15,722 nt of DNA from DATLFA01 sp039934635 (GCA_039934635.1 JBDTLT010000119.1:1-15722); one strand, 5' to 3'; counted from the first letter of the stretch, positions 1 through 7,493 are shown. Notes: generated from the letters alone by a model not told the origin. Numbers and translations: made by a program.

Positions 1-172
1 CTTGGCGCTCACCAAGAACGATCCGTTCGAGACATACTGCGCGATCTGAACGACAGCCCCTTTTGTAATGGTCGACATACAGCCGGGGACGACCGTTTCC
101 TTCGCCGTCGACAACAGCCCGAATTCGTGGCCGCCGGTGCTGACCAACCTCGAACTGCTGACGCATCAGTGA
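1..172 (+). pseudogene. 3' end of an unidentified upstream gene, interrupted by an in-frame TGA
   Basis: Frame 2 reads protein-like from base 2 to a TGA at 47-49, and continues in the same frame with protein-like sequence to a second TGA at 170-172. The second part includes the stretch NSWPPVLTNLELLTHQ. Both halves use mostly G- or C-ending codons, so they look like one coding sequence with a nonsense change or a sequencing error rather than two genes. The alternative is that the upstream gene simply ends at 49 and the rest is untranslated or a small separate ORF from the ATG at 68. I do not recognise the family, and too little is visible to assign a function. The plus-strand gene at 238 follows in the same direction. 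Confidence 0.35.
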
Positions 173-210
173 CAAACGGCACACCCACACCCAACGGGCT
201 CGGATCCATT

Positions 211-223
211 CCACCCACGGTGG
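211..223. repeat. Small inverted repeat ahead of the acyltransferase gene
   Basis: CCACC-CAC-GGTGG forms a 5-bp stem with a 3-base loop, 14 bases before the ATG at 238. It could end transcription from the upstream gene or form a hairpin in the leader of the acyltransferase mRNA. No T-tract follows. The only GGTGG-like element that might serve as a ribosome binding site lies within it, rather far from the start. The rest of 173-237 shows no clear promoter. Confidence 0.2.
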
Positions 224-237
224 GCCGATAGACAAAC

Positions 238-1338
238 ATGTCCGAAAGTCGGCGATTCGCGACGATCCCATCGCTTGACGGGCTCCGGGCCGTAAGCATC
301 GGATTGGTATTTGCGGGACACGTAGGTTTCGAATTGATCCCGGGCGGGTTCGGCGTGACCGTCTTCTTCGTGCTGTCCGGCTACCTGATCACGACCCTGA
401 TGCGAATCGAATACGACCGGGCCGGTGCAGTCTCACTGAGCAATTTCTATCGACGCCGCGTCTTTCGTATCTGGCCGGCCTTTTACGCGGTGCTATTGGT
501 CGCGGCCGTGCTCACGTTGACCGTCGGACTCGGCGGCGGGTCAGTCGACGGCTTGCCGCTGCTCGGCCAAGTGACGCATGTGTTCAACTACTTCGCCGTC
601 TTCTACCACGGTACTCAGGAAGCCATGTGGGGTACGGGCATCTACTGGTCGCTGGCCATCGAAGAACACTTCTATCTCATGCTCCCGCTCCTTTTCGTGA
701 TCATGAACCACTTCGGGCTGCCGTACCGGCGCCAGGCAATGGTGCTGACCGCCCTCGCCGCAGCAGTGATGGCCTGGCGGTGCGTGCTCGTGTACGGCTT
801 CCACGTCAGCCAAGCCCGTACGTACTACTCGACCGACACCCGTGCCGACTCGCTTCTGCTTGGCTGCGCGCTCGCGCTCTACCGCAATCCGGTTATCGAC
901 GAGGTGCGGGAAAGCAGTCGGGCGATAGGGGGCGCGGCCATCGCGGGGGTGATCGCCATACTCGTCTCGTTGCTCTACCGTGACTTCGAATTTCGTGAGG
1001 CCTTCCGTTACACGATCCAAGCCGCGGCGCTCGTGCTCATCATTCGTTACGTCATCTTGGCCCCGCGGTCCCCCGCCGGTCGTGTGCTCAACGCCCGGCT
1101 CGTCGTGTGGATCGGCCAGCTGTCGTACGCCTTCTACCTCGTCCACCAAATCGTCGTCTTCGAGGTCCTCAAGCACATCGACGGCAAGGTGCCCGTGGCC
1201 GCCGTCTCGCTCGTTGCGTCGGTCGCCGTCGCATTTGCGTTGCAGCATGCCATCATGAATCCGGCCACCCGATTGCGTCAGATCCTCGACGCTCGGCGCG
1301 CGAGCCGTTTGCCCACGCCCGCGTCGACAATGAGTTGA
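238..1338 (+). CDS. Acyltransferase-3 family membrane O-acyltransferase (OafA/YrhL-like)
   Basis: This 366-residue integral membrane protein belongs to the acyltransferase-3 family, whose members move acyl groups (often acetyl) from the cytoplasm onto extracytoplasmic sugars of polysaccharides or lipids. Family hallmarks are in order: LDGLRA at 13-18, a conserved His at 28 in the first membrane segment, FFVLSGYLI at 43-51, RRRVFRIWP at 72-80, and YWSLAIEEHFY at 136-146. Several hydrophobic segments follow up to about residue 345, and the tail is short, basic and soluble. The length fits a single-domain member without the extra SGNH domain of some homologues. The ATG at 238 places LDGLRA where expected near the N-terminus; the ribosome binding site is weak. 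It is followed 12 bases later by a soluble hexapeptide acyltransferase, so the two are probably co-transcribed. Family assignment is firm; the acyl group and target sugar cannot be told from sequence. Confidence 0.93.
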   Translation: MSESRRFATIPSLDGLRAVSIGLVFAGHVGFELIPGGFGVTVFFVLSGYLITTLMRIEYDRAGAVSLSNFYRRRVFRIWPAFYAVLLVAAVLTLTVGLGGGSVDGLPLLGQVTHVFNYFAVFYHGTQEAMWGTGIYWSLAIEEHFYLMLPLLFVIMNHFGLPYRRQAMVLTALAAAVMAWRCVLVYGFHVSQARTYYSTDTRADSLLLGCALALYRNPVIDEVRESSRAIGGAAIAGVIAILVSLLYRDFEFREAFRYTIQAAALVLIIRYVILAPRSPAGRVLNARLVVWIGQLSYAFYLVHQIVVFEVLKHIDGKVPVAAVSLVASVAVAFALQHAIMNPATRLRQILDARRASRLPTPASTMS

Positions 1339-1350
1339 TCGAAGGGTTCC

Positions 1351-1914
1351 GTGCGCTTACCGCCAATAGAACGAGGCGTCGCCACGACGCTCGTGCGTGA
1401 AGAGCTATCCGAAATTGACCCTATGGCGGGTACGGGCCTGCTATTGGCTCGGCTACTGCCCTCGGGGAGCGTGCCGAGGCTGCGCAGCATGTTGCTCACC
1501 GCGTGTGGGTTCTCGATTGGTGGTGGGACGCTTTTGGCCGCATCGTTCACACTCACCGGTGGGCGAGAGGCGCGTCGGAATCTGAAGATTGGCCGACGTT
1601 GCTACATCAACCAGGGATGCGTGTTCGATGCACTGGCGCCCATCGAACTTGGCGACGATGTCGCGTTGGGCCACGGTGTGCTGATCACGACCGCGGCCCA
1701 CCGGATTGGGACGGCCGAGCGGCGAGCTGGCCTGGTCGAGCCAAAGCCCATCCGCATCGGGCACGGCGCCTGGCTGGCATCGCGTTCGGTCATCCTGCCC
1801 GGCGTCGAAGTCGGTGACGGGGCGATCGTGGCCGCGGGCGCCGTCGTCACACAGTCGGTGCCTCCGAATGTTCTCGTTGCCGGTGTGCCCGCGAAGGTGG
1901 TCCGCGAACTCTGA
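1351..1914 (+). CDS. Left-handed beta-helix (hexapeptide) O-acyltransferase, WcaF/maltose acetyltransferase-like
   Basis: The 187-residue product has a C-terminal left-handed beta-helix of imperfect hexapeptide repeats (about 78-180), the fold of acetyl-CoA-dependent sugar O-acetyltransferases such as WcaF, NodL and Maa. The expected catalytic His is present at 117 in ITTAAHRIG, and the typical end VVTQSVPPNVLVAGVPAKVV is at 165-184. Residues 1-75 are a longer, partly hydrophobic lead-in. The GTG start at 1351 is chosen because GAAGGG lies just upstream at 1341-1346, although spacing is short; an ATG at 1423 would remove 24 residues without touching the helix. The gene follows the acyltransferase-3 gene by 12 bases, consistent with one transcript. 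Its role is probably O-acetylation of a sugar or sugar precursor in the cytoplasm. The family is clear; the substrate is unknown. Confidence 0.88.
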   Translation: MRLPPIERGVATTLVREELSEIDPMAGTGLLLARLLPSGSVPRLRSMLLTACGFSIGGGTLLAASFTLTGGREARRNLKIGRRCYINQGCVFDALAPIELGDDVALGHGVLITTAAHRIGTAERRAGLVEPKPIRIGHGAWLASRSVILPGVEVGDGAIVAAGAVVTQSVPPNVLVAGVPAKVVREL

Positions 1915-1922
1915 CGCGACGT

Positions 1923-1939
1923 GCTCGCGCCCCGCGAGC
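1923..1939. terminator. Hairpin between convergent genes, probable bidirectional terminator
   Basis: GCTCGCG-CCC-CGCGAGC is a perfect 7-bp GC-rich stem with a 3-base loop, lying in the 49-base gap between two converging stop codons (1914 on plus, 1964 on minus). Its location suits termination in both directions. There is no U-tract on either side, so it would be a non-canonical intrinsic terminator, as is often proposed in high-GC actinobacteria. Confidence 0.5.
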
Positions 1940-1963
1940 GTCTGTGCGGGCGCGTGCGCTGGA

Positions 1964-3130
1964 TCACTGCGTGTTGTAGTCGTACTCCAGGCGAAGGATC
2001 GCGTTTGCGGCGACCGGAATCGTGCCGCCACCACATTCGAAAGCCCAGACGTAGAACGCGTTGCGGAAAGGGGAGTACGCGAGCCCATTCGGCAGATATG
2101 GGATGCCCGGACCGACGCTGCGCCACGTCGCGCCATGGTCACTGGAGACGATCACCGAGCGCGCGACCGCCGCGAGTGAGCCGTTGGGCAGTTCCACGAG
2201 GTAGGGAGCACCCGAATTTAGGGTGTTGACATTGGCAACGTTCGTCCATGTGACGCCGCGGTCCACACTCTTGATGAGCCCGCCGGGGGAGGTGATCCAA
2301 TACATCGTCCCGTCTGACTTGGCGACCAGCGGGCGGCCCTTCACCGAGCCCTTGTACGCAAGGCTCCAGGTGTTACCCCTGTCGGTCGTTCGATAGATCC
2401 CCGCATTCGACGCCTCCGCCGTACCCAGCAAATACGTGCGGCTGTCGATGACCAACGGTTGCGAGGTGAATCCGACATCTTTCGGCAACGAGCCAGAGAT
2501 ATCGCTCCACGAACGCCCGCCGTCGCTCGACAGGAAGACCGCCGTCTGTTCGTGGCCACCGGACAGCAGCGTGAGGCGTTGCGGGTCGGATAGATCGACA
2601 CTCACGGCATCGGAATGCTTCACATCGCCGAGTTGGCGGAACGTGACGCCGTTGTCGTCCGTGCGGTAGACGCCGCCACCGTTGTAGATGCCGCTCTCCC
2701 AGAACGTATTCGGACGGTCGGGGTCGTAGACGATCGACGAGCCCCGGTTGATCACGGTCGCCGACCCGCCGCCGACACCGAGCGGAGTCCATGTTTCCGC
2801 GCCCTTCTCGCTCGCAAACATCCCGCGCAGCGCCACGCTCACCGTCAACATGTCGCGATCGGGCCTCACCGACACCAGTGAGAGATTTCCGCATTCTGAC
2901 GGGAGGCCCGTGAGGTTCGCCGTGACGGGGGTCCAAGTGCCGGTCACCGGCCGCAAGGTCGTGGTCGACGCGAGGCTGGCCGGCGCACTGGTGGTCGCCT
3001 TGGTCGACAAGGTGGTCGAGGTCGATGTCGAGGAGGTCGTCGAAAGGGTGATCTTGGGCGACGAACCGCCGCACGCGGCAAGGCCGAGCACCAGTGATGC
3101 CGAAAACAGCGAAACTGCATTCAATCGCAT
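1964..3130 (-). CDS. Lipoprotein with five-Asp-box (BNR/sortilin-like) beta-propeller
   Basis: The start used is the internal ATG at 3130, which gives a classic lipoprotein signal: short basic start MRLNAV, a hydrophobic core, and the lipobox LAAC with the lipidated Cys at 20. A Ser/Thr-rich linker follows (about 24-60). The body carries five Asp-box motifs of the S/T-x-D-x-G-x-T/S-W type: TDDNGVTF 157-164, SSDGGRSW 201-208, TTDRGNTW 248-255, SVDRGVTW 288-295 and SSDHGATW 329-336. Regular spacing of about 40-47 residues indicates a beta-propeller like BNR, sortilin or photosystem-stability-factor domains. Two Cys (80 and 366) sit near the propeller ends and could clasp it. The product should be anchored on the outer face of the membrane, perhaps binding glycan or protein. 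Asp boxes alone do not show sialidase activity, and I do not see the sialidase FRIP motif. It stands alone: convergent with the acyltransferase pair and separated from the next gene by 127 bases. Confidence 0.85.
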   Translation of the reverse strand: MRLNAVSLFSASLVLGLAACGGSSPKITLSTTSSTSTSTTLSTKATTSAPASLASTTTLRPVTGTWTPVTANLTGLPSECGNLSLVSVRPDRDMLTVSVALRGMFASEKGAETWTPLGVGGGSATVINRGSSIVYDPDRPNTFWESGIYNGGGVYRTDDNGVTFRQLGDVKHSDAVSVDLSDPQRLTLLSGGHEQTAVFLSSDGGRSWSDISGSLPKDVGFTSQPLVIDSRTYLLGTAEASNAGIYRTTDRGNTWSLAYKGSVKGRPLVAKSDGTMYWITSPGGLIKSVDRGVTWTNVANVNTLNSGAPYLVELPNGSLAAVARSVIVSSDHGATWRSVGPGIPYLPNGLAYSPFRNAFYVWAFECGGGTIPVAANAILRLEYDYNTQ

Positions 3131-3257
3131 AGCTCGACGGTACCGACAAACGCGGCGCCGGGGAAGGTCCCTCCGACTCACCGCGTCACATAATGACGAT
3201 CGGCGCTACCCGATGCGGTTGGCCCATTCGACGACCTGACGCAACTTTCCCGCAGAT

Positions 3258-4010
3258 TCACCCCACGGGATCGACGGACTTGATCGAGTTGACGACGTCC
3301 TCGACCGAGCACGCGGCGAGCACCAGCTTGTCGACGATCACGAACGCGGGAAACGCCTCTTCCAGCGCCCCGAGGAGTCGCACCGAGCCGAGCGAGTCCC
3401 ACGCAACGATCTGATCGCGCGACATCGTCAGGTCCACCTGATGGTCGAACAGCTCGGACAGAAGCCGGACGACGCGGGCGTTCACATCGTCGCCCGGCGA
3501 GATCTGGTCCCGGTCGGCGCCCCGCAAGGTCGGTCTCGCCGGATTGCCGGAGACGTGTGCGCCGGCGGCGACGCGCCCGCTCACGACGCTGCCTGCGGCC
3601 ACGACGGCTCCGTCAGCGATCACGGAGCCGGGCAGGACCACGGTCCAGCTCCCGAGCACGACATCGTCACCGATGTGAATCGAACGAGGTTCCGGCCGCG
3701 CGGCAAGGTTGCCGGCCACGTGGAAGTCCGAATCGATCACCGAGACGAACGCCTGCATGACGACGTTGCTACCGATGGTCGATCGGGCCCCGCAGTAGAT
3801 CCCACAACCGTGCGCCATGCGGAGGTTCGATCCGATGGAGAGCCGAGCGCCGGAATCGACGACGATGTGCGACCGAATCGGTTCATTGAGGATCTGGAGG
3901 CCCTCGCCGACCACCAGCGCGCCTCGTCGTTCGATGCGGGCGGAGCCCACAGCACCCAAGCCACTGCTCCGGTTGCGCCGTCGCAGCATCGCCGTGCCGA
4001 GGCGACTCAC
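3258..4010 (-). CDS. Fusion of a hexapeptide acyltransferase with a C-terminal acyl carrier protein domain
   Basis: The 250-residue product has two parts. Residues about 30-160 are hexapeptide repeats of a left-handed beta-helix O-acyltransferase, with the catalytic His at 97 in VIDSDFHV and the usual SGNPARP end. Residues about 176-245 look like an acyl carrier protein: an acidic helical start (NARVVRLLSELF), then AWDSLGSVRLLGALEEAF, in which Ser206 is the expected 4'-phosphopantetheine attachment site of the DSL motif, and a last helix VEDVVNSI. The GTG start at 4010 overlaps the TGA of the upstream FkbH fusion in a GTGA, and there is no convincing ribosome binding site, so translation is probably coupled. 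An ATG 21 bases on would also leave both domains intact. I infer that the carrier is loaded by the partner FkbH enzyme and that a helix domain passes the acyl group to a sugar. A phosphopantetheinyl transferase must come from elsewhere. Both domains are confident; the reaction is inference. Confidence 0.85.
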   Translation of the reverse strand: MSRLGTAMLRRRNRSSGLGAVGSARIERRGALVVGEGLQILNEPIRSHIVVDSGARLSIGSNLRMAHGCGIYCGARSTIGSNVVMQAFVSVIDSDFHVAGNLAARPEPRSIHIGDDVVLGSWTVVLPGSVIADGAVVAAGSVVSGRVAAGAHVSGNPARPTLRGADRDQISPGDDVNARVVRLLSELFDHQVDLTMSRDQIVAWDSLGSVRLLGALEEAFPAFVIVDKLVLAACSVEDVVNSIKSVDPVG

Positions 4011-6352
4011 GGAGACGACCGATGCAGCCCCGCCCGGTGGTCGAGGGTGATGAAGTCCGGGAACCGGTACGGGTTCGTGAGATCGAGCGTGTACCGCAGG
4101 CCGGCGTGACCATTCGACGAGTGGGTCGCCGGTTGCATTCCAGCGGTTGCGAAGAAGTCGAGCGTCGGACGGTTCTTGGCCGTTTCGATGGGCTCCGCCA
4201 CCAGCGTGTCCGCCCCGAGTGATCGAGCGGCGTCTGCCACGACGGCGAGCATCGCTCGTTCGATCGAGCGCCCCATCACTCGGCAGCTCATCACGAAGTC
4301 CACGATGTGTGCGTGCGGACCTCTCCGTTCGACGCTGGCCACGCCGGTCAGCCCTGAGCTGCCGAGACGGTCGGCCACGCTGAAGACAATGGTGCGGCGG
4401 CCGTGGCCGGCGGCCCATGCAGTCAGCTCGTCCTCGGTGAGTCGACGAGTGCGCAGGTTCATCTGGTTGGTCTTGTTGACCAGCTGCGCCGTGCGGAGAA
4501 GGTTGTCCGGACCGAGCTCGTCCACTGTCACCGTGATCTGCAGCTGTTGGAGCCACTCCTCGAGGTTGTCGGTGGTCCGCGTCCTCGCTCGTGCCCTTTC
4601 CTCCGCGTACATCGCAGTGCGACGTTCGTCCTCGGCGCTCAGACCGGCGCTGTCGAGCGCCGGGATGGCGTTCAACGCGGCCACGTACATCGTTGGATCG
4701 GTCGGCCACTCGGGCACGAGCACCTCGGGCAGCGCGTCTCGAACCCGTGCCCGCTCGAACGGATTGTCGTCGATGAAGACCACCGATTGCAGACCGAGGT
4801 TGAGCTCTTCGACGAGTTCGGCGATGTTGCCCGCCTTGTCACTCCAGTTGATCCGCCAGCTCACGAAGTCGTCCTTGCGCAACACCATCTCGTCGTGGCG
4901 TTCCAGCGCCGTCATGGCGACCGCCTCGTCGTTCTTGCTGACGATCGCCAGCAGCACGCCTCGTTCGCACAGGGCTTTCAGGGCACGCTGGAAATCGACG
5001 AATGCTTCCCCTTCGGCGTCGTGACCACCGAGCCGGAGAGACTCCCATCCGACGTCACCGACGATGCCGCCCCACATCGTGTCGTCGAGGTCGACCACGA
5101 TCAGCTTGCGGGACCCTTCGTGGATCACGGCGAGGGCTTCACGGATCGCTCGCGCGGCATTGTCGAACACCGAGTCCGAGAACGGGATCTTGCCCGAGTA
5201 CCACGTGCGCGCGTTGTAGGCGCTCGGACCGACCGCGCCCAGCCAGCGTTGCACGTCGAGCACGTAGAGGCTCTTTGCCTCCTCGGCCAATTGCATCAGG
5301 CGACCGTTCATGACCGCAAGCGCCCAACTGATCCCACCGGCACCCCCGTCGCGCAGGCCCAGGCCGCGATACCACGGGGGCGCAGACCACGTCACGAACA
5401 GGACCGTGCGGAACTCGCCGAGACCGGTCGTCACCAGGTCGAGAAAGGCGTCCACATCGGCCAGCAGCGCCTCCCGAGACGTTGTTCCACCTCGCATGAG
5501 ATCTGAGAAAGCTTCGCTGACCGCCTCCGGAGACGTCCACACGACGGCGACGTCGCGCCGACCTACGGGCACTGCCATGAGCGACATGAGCAGCTGCCCG
5601 AAGGGTGAGACGTCCGCCTGCACCGATGGCAGAGGCCCCGGCTTGGCTAGTTTCATGGCCAACGAGTCGATGGTGAAGTCGGACAACAACCACCCACCCA
5701 GCTCCACATCGCTGCGGACCGGAGCTGGCTCGACCGGTGTGTTCGTCGTGACCGCGTGGCCCTCGACCGCTGCATCGCTCGAGCCGTCCAACCTGCGGAC
5801 GACGCGCGCTGGCGAACCGGCGACGACCACGCCCGGCGGGATGTCACCACTCACGATGGTGCCGGCCGTCACCACGGATCCACGCCCGATCCGAGTGCCG
5901 GGCATCACGACAACTCGTGTGGCGAGCCAGACGTCGTCGTCGATCCGGATCGGGCCGTGCGCCACGGTGTCTGGACCGGTTGCCTCATCCGCGTCGGCGA
6001 TGACACAGTACGGACCGATGCTGACGTTCGATCCGATCGTGACGCTCTCGCCGGCTGTGATCGCAGTGCCGTAGTTGATGGAAACCCGGTCACCGATGCG
6101 CATCGTCGCCCCCGCCCCGGCGCGCAACGCCACCGGAGCTTCCGTGCAGTCCAGCCGAACCTTCCTGCCGATCGACATTCGGCCATCGTTGTGGACGACG
6201 GGACGACCGCGAATCACCTGGGTGAAAGCACCGACCGAATCGGTGTCACGCAGCAACCAACGGGCCCGGAGCGCGCGCGTGAGACGGATCGGCAGCGTCT
6301 GAAGCGATCCGAGCCGGGACGTCACCACGAGGGGAAGTCGTCCAAGGTTCAC
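4007..6352 (-). CDS. Fusion of a hexapeptide acyltransferase-like domain with an FkbH-type HAD/glyceryltransferase
   Basis: This 781-residue protein has an N-terminal left-handed beta-helix domain (about 50-187, ending in VVVAGSPARVVRRL), a linker, then a full FkbH-like protein. The FkbH part starts with its usual N-terminal domain (from WLLSDFTIDSLA at 221, APFGQ-like VSPFGQ at 248-253), followed by a HAD phosphatase of subfamily IIIC: DLDDTMWGGIVGDVG at 421-435 (nucleophile D421, acid D423), SKND at 472-475, and FIDDNPFER at 526-534. A GNAT-like C-terminal part carries NKTNQMNLRTRR at 626-637 and SCRVMGR at 689-695. Known FkbH enzymes take D-1,3-bisphosphoglycerate, remove phosphate and load glyceryl onto an acyl carrier protein; such a carrier is encoded immediately downstream. 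The GTG at 6352 is supported by GAGG at 6360-6363, 7 bases ahead. In the helix domain, Glu123 stands where related acyltransferases have the catalytic His. Confidence 0.9.
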   Translation of the reverse strand: MNLGRLPLVVTSRLGSLQTLPIRLTRALRARWLLRDTDSVGAFTQVIRGRPVVHNDGRMSIGRKVRLDCTEAPVALRAGAGATMRIGDRVSINYGTAITAGESVTIGSNVSIGPYCVIADADEATGPDTVAHGPIRIDDDVWLATRVVVMPGTRIGRGSVVTAGTIVSGDIPPGVVVAGSPARVVRRLDGSSDAAVEGHAVTTNTPVEPAPVRSDVELGGWLLSDFTIDSLAMKLAKPGPLPSVQADVSPFGQLLMSLMAVPVGRRDVAVVWTSPEAVSEAFSDLMRGGTTSREALLADVDAFLDLVTTGLGEFRTVLFVTWSAPPWYRGLGLRDGGAGGISWALAVMNGRLMQLAEEAKSLYVLDVQRWLGAVGPSAYNARTWYSGKIPFSDSVFDNAARAIREALAVIHEGSRKLIVVDLDDTMWGGIVGDVGWESLRLGGHDAEGEAFVDFQRALKALCERGVLLAIVSKNDEAVAMTALERHDEMVLRKDDFVSWRINWSDKAGNIAELVEELNLGLQSVVFIDDNPFERARVRDALPEVLVPEWPTDPTMYVAALNAIPALDSAGLSAEDERRTAMYAEERARARTRTTDNLEEWLQQLQITVTVDELGPDNLLRTAQLVNKTNQMNLRTRRLTEDELTAWAAGHGRRTIVFSVADRLGSSGLTGVASVERRGPHAHIVDFVMSCRVMGRSIERAMLAVVADAARSLGADTLVAEPIETAKNRPTLDFFATAGMQPATHSSNGHAGLRYTLDLTNPYRFPDFITLDHRAGLHRSSP

Positions 6353-6485
6353 ACTCGAGCCTCGAGATAACCCTGCACCCCGGCCATATTACTGGTCCGC
6401 AGGCGACGTGCACCAGGGCCCGGCGAACCGTTCACCTGCACCGAGGACGCCCGAGAATTCGGCGCCAGTGTGCGAGAATCGGACG
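6353..6485. promoter_or_regulatory. Divergent promoter region between the FkbH-ACP and reductase-GMC gene pairs
   Basis: This 133-base gap separates two divergently oriented gene pairs and must hold promoters for both unless transcription enters from afar. On the minus strand TAATAT (6386-6391) is a good -10 match 34 bases before the GTG at 6352, but no TTGACA-like -35 is found at 16-18 bases from it. GAGG at 6360-6363 is the ribosome binding site for the FkbH fusion. CTGGT (6392-6396) and ACCAG (6412-6416) form a weak inverted repeat just upstream of the -10 that could be an operator. No clear plus-strand promoter is visible. Confidence 0.4.
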
Positions 6486-7493
6486 ATGGATGCGGGACGT
6501 CGAACTGGGCCGCGACTCGGCTTCGGCTGCGTCGACCTCGGGAGTGCGACGCGGGGCAGCTCCGTGAAGCGCGACGTCCGCCTCGTCCATGCCGCGCTGG
6601 ACTCCGGTCTGACCACGTTCGACACGTCCGGCGCGTACGGCAACGGCGCGAGTGAGCTGATCCTCGGTCGTGCGCTCGCCGGCCGGCGAGCCGGCGTGAC
6701 GATCTCGACCAAAGTCGGCTACCAGTTCGTCGAGCGGTCGCTGCGCCAGCAGTCGATGCGTCGGGTGCTCGCCCCGTTCGTCGCTCGTGCCCGCGCTCGA
6801 GTGGCGCCCTCGTCGTCCCACCGGAGTTCGAGTACGAGCGCCTACTCGGCGCAAGACTTCTCTGCGCCGGCAATCACCGCCGGGCTCGAATCCAGCCTGC
6901 GCCGGTTGCGGACGGACCACATCGATGTGCTCCACCTGCACGCTCCGAGGTCAGTGCTGCCAGCCGCACAGGCGGCCGTCGAGCAGCTCGTGGCGTCGGG
7001 CAAGGTTCACCGCTTCGGCATCGGCGCCGAGCACGTGGACGTCGCCGCCGCGTGGATGGCCGAGACACGGGTGGACGTGCTCCAGGTCCCTTTCGGAGTC
7101 TTGGACCCCGAAGCCGCCACGGAGATCTTCCCCGACGCGATCCGGAGTGGGGTCTCGATCTGGACCCGTGGGGTACTCGGTGGCGGCTACATCGCCCTCG
7201 CCATGCAGGAGGACGCAGATCCAGGCTCGACGTTCCTGCGGAGCGACCCGAAGTGGCCATTGATCGAGGATCTTCTCCGGACGGCGTCCCAAGCGGGCGT
7301 GCCGTTGAGCCGGCTCGCCCTCGACTATGTGCGTTCGTGTGACGGCATCGAGGTGATCCTGATCGGAATCCACTCGACCGAGCACCTTGCTCGAAACCTG
7401 TCGGTGATGTCGGGTCCGGCAGCCGACGCGTCCCTGATGGAAGCGACGCGAGCGGTGCTCGAGCGCTGGACAAGGCCCGATGCAACGCTCTGA
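6486..7493 (+). CDS. Aldo/keto reductase family oxidoreductase
   Basis: The 335-residue product is an NAD(P)H-dependent TIM-barrel aldo/keto reductase. The catalytic tetrad is complete: Asp46 and Tyr51 in FDTSGAYGNG, Lys76 in ISTKVGY, and His152 in DVLHLHAP. The region between Lys76 and His152 carries a long Ser/Arg-rich insertion before a YSAQDFSAPAI segment, resembling the group that includes D-threo-aldose 1-dehydrogenase and pyridoxal 4-dehydrogenase. The ATG at 6486 is chosen because MDAGRRTGPRLGFGC matches the usual N-terminus; an in-frame ATG at 6408 would add 26 low-complexity residues and lie in the divergent promoter region. The last 14 bases overlap the following oxidoreductase gene, so the two are co-translated. 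Likely substrates are a sugar aldehyde, lactone or keto-sugar in a glycan pathway, but sequence does not decide this or the reaction direction. Confidence 0.9.
   Translation: MDAGRRTGPRLGFGCVDLGSATRGSSVKRDVRLVHAALDSGLTTFDTSGAYGNGASELILGRALAGRRAGVTISTKVGYQFVERSLRQQSMRRVLAPFVARARARVAPSSSHRSSSTSAYSAQDFSAPAITAGLESSLRRLRTDHIDVLHLHAPRSVLPAAQAAVEQLVASGKVHRFGIGAEHVDVAAAWMAETRVDVLQVPFGVLDPEAATEIFPDAIRSGVSIWTRGVLGGGYIALAMQEDADPGSTFLRSDPKWPLIEDLLRTASQAGVPLSRLALDYVRSCDGIEVILIGIHSTEHLARNLSVMSGPAADASLMEATRAVLERWTRPDATL

Noticed and set aside
541..1248. Open frame of 235 codons on the minus strand
   Set aside because: It lies wholly inside the acyltransferase-3 gene, is rich in Arg, His, Glu and Asp, and shows no domain motif; typical antisense shadow in high-GC DNA.
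1964..3130. Exo-sialidase assignment for the Asp-box lipoprotein
   Set aside because: Asp boxes occur in many non-enzymatic propellers, and the FRIP motif with the catalytic Arg triad was not seen.
4011..4709. Upstream in-frame extension of the acyltransferase-ACP gene
   Set aside because: The extension overlaps the FkbH coding sequence in another frame and reads as low-complexity Arg/Gly/Ser; the GTG at 4010 overlapping the FkbH stop is the better start.
3258..6352. Methoxymalonyl-ACP pathway for polyketide synthesis
   Set aside because: FkbH and an ACP are present, but no hydroxyacyl-CoA dehydrogenase-, acyl-CoA dehydrogenase- or O-methyltransferase-type gene and no polyketide synthase is in the window.
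6354..6366. Repeated CTCGAG sequences before the FkbH start
   Set aside because: Two short copies separated by one base are easily due to chance in GC-rich DNA and partly make up the ribosome binding site.
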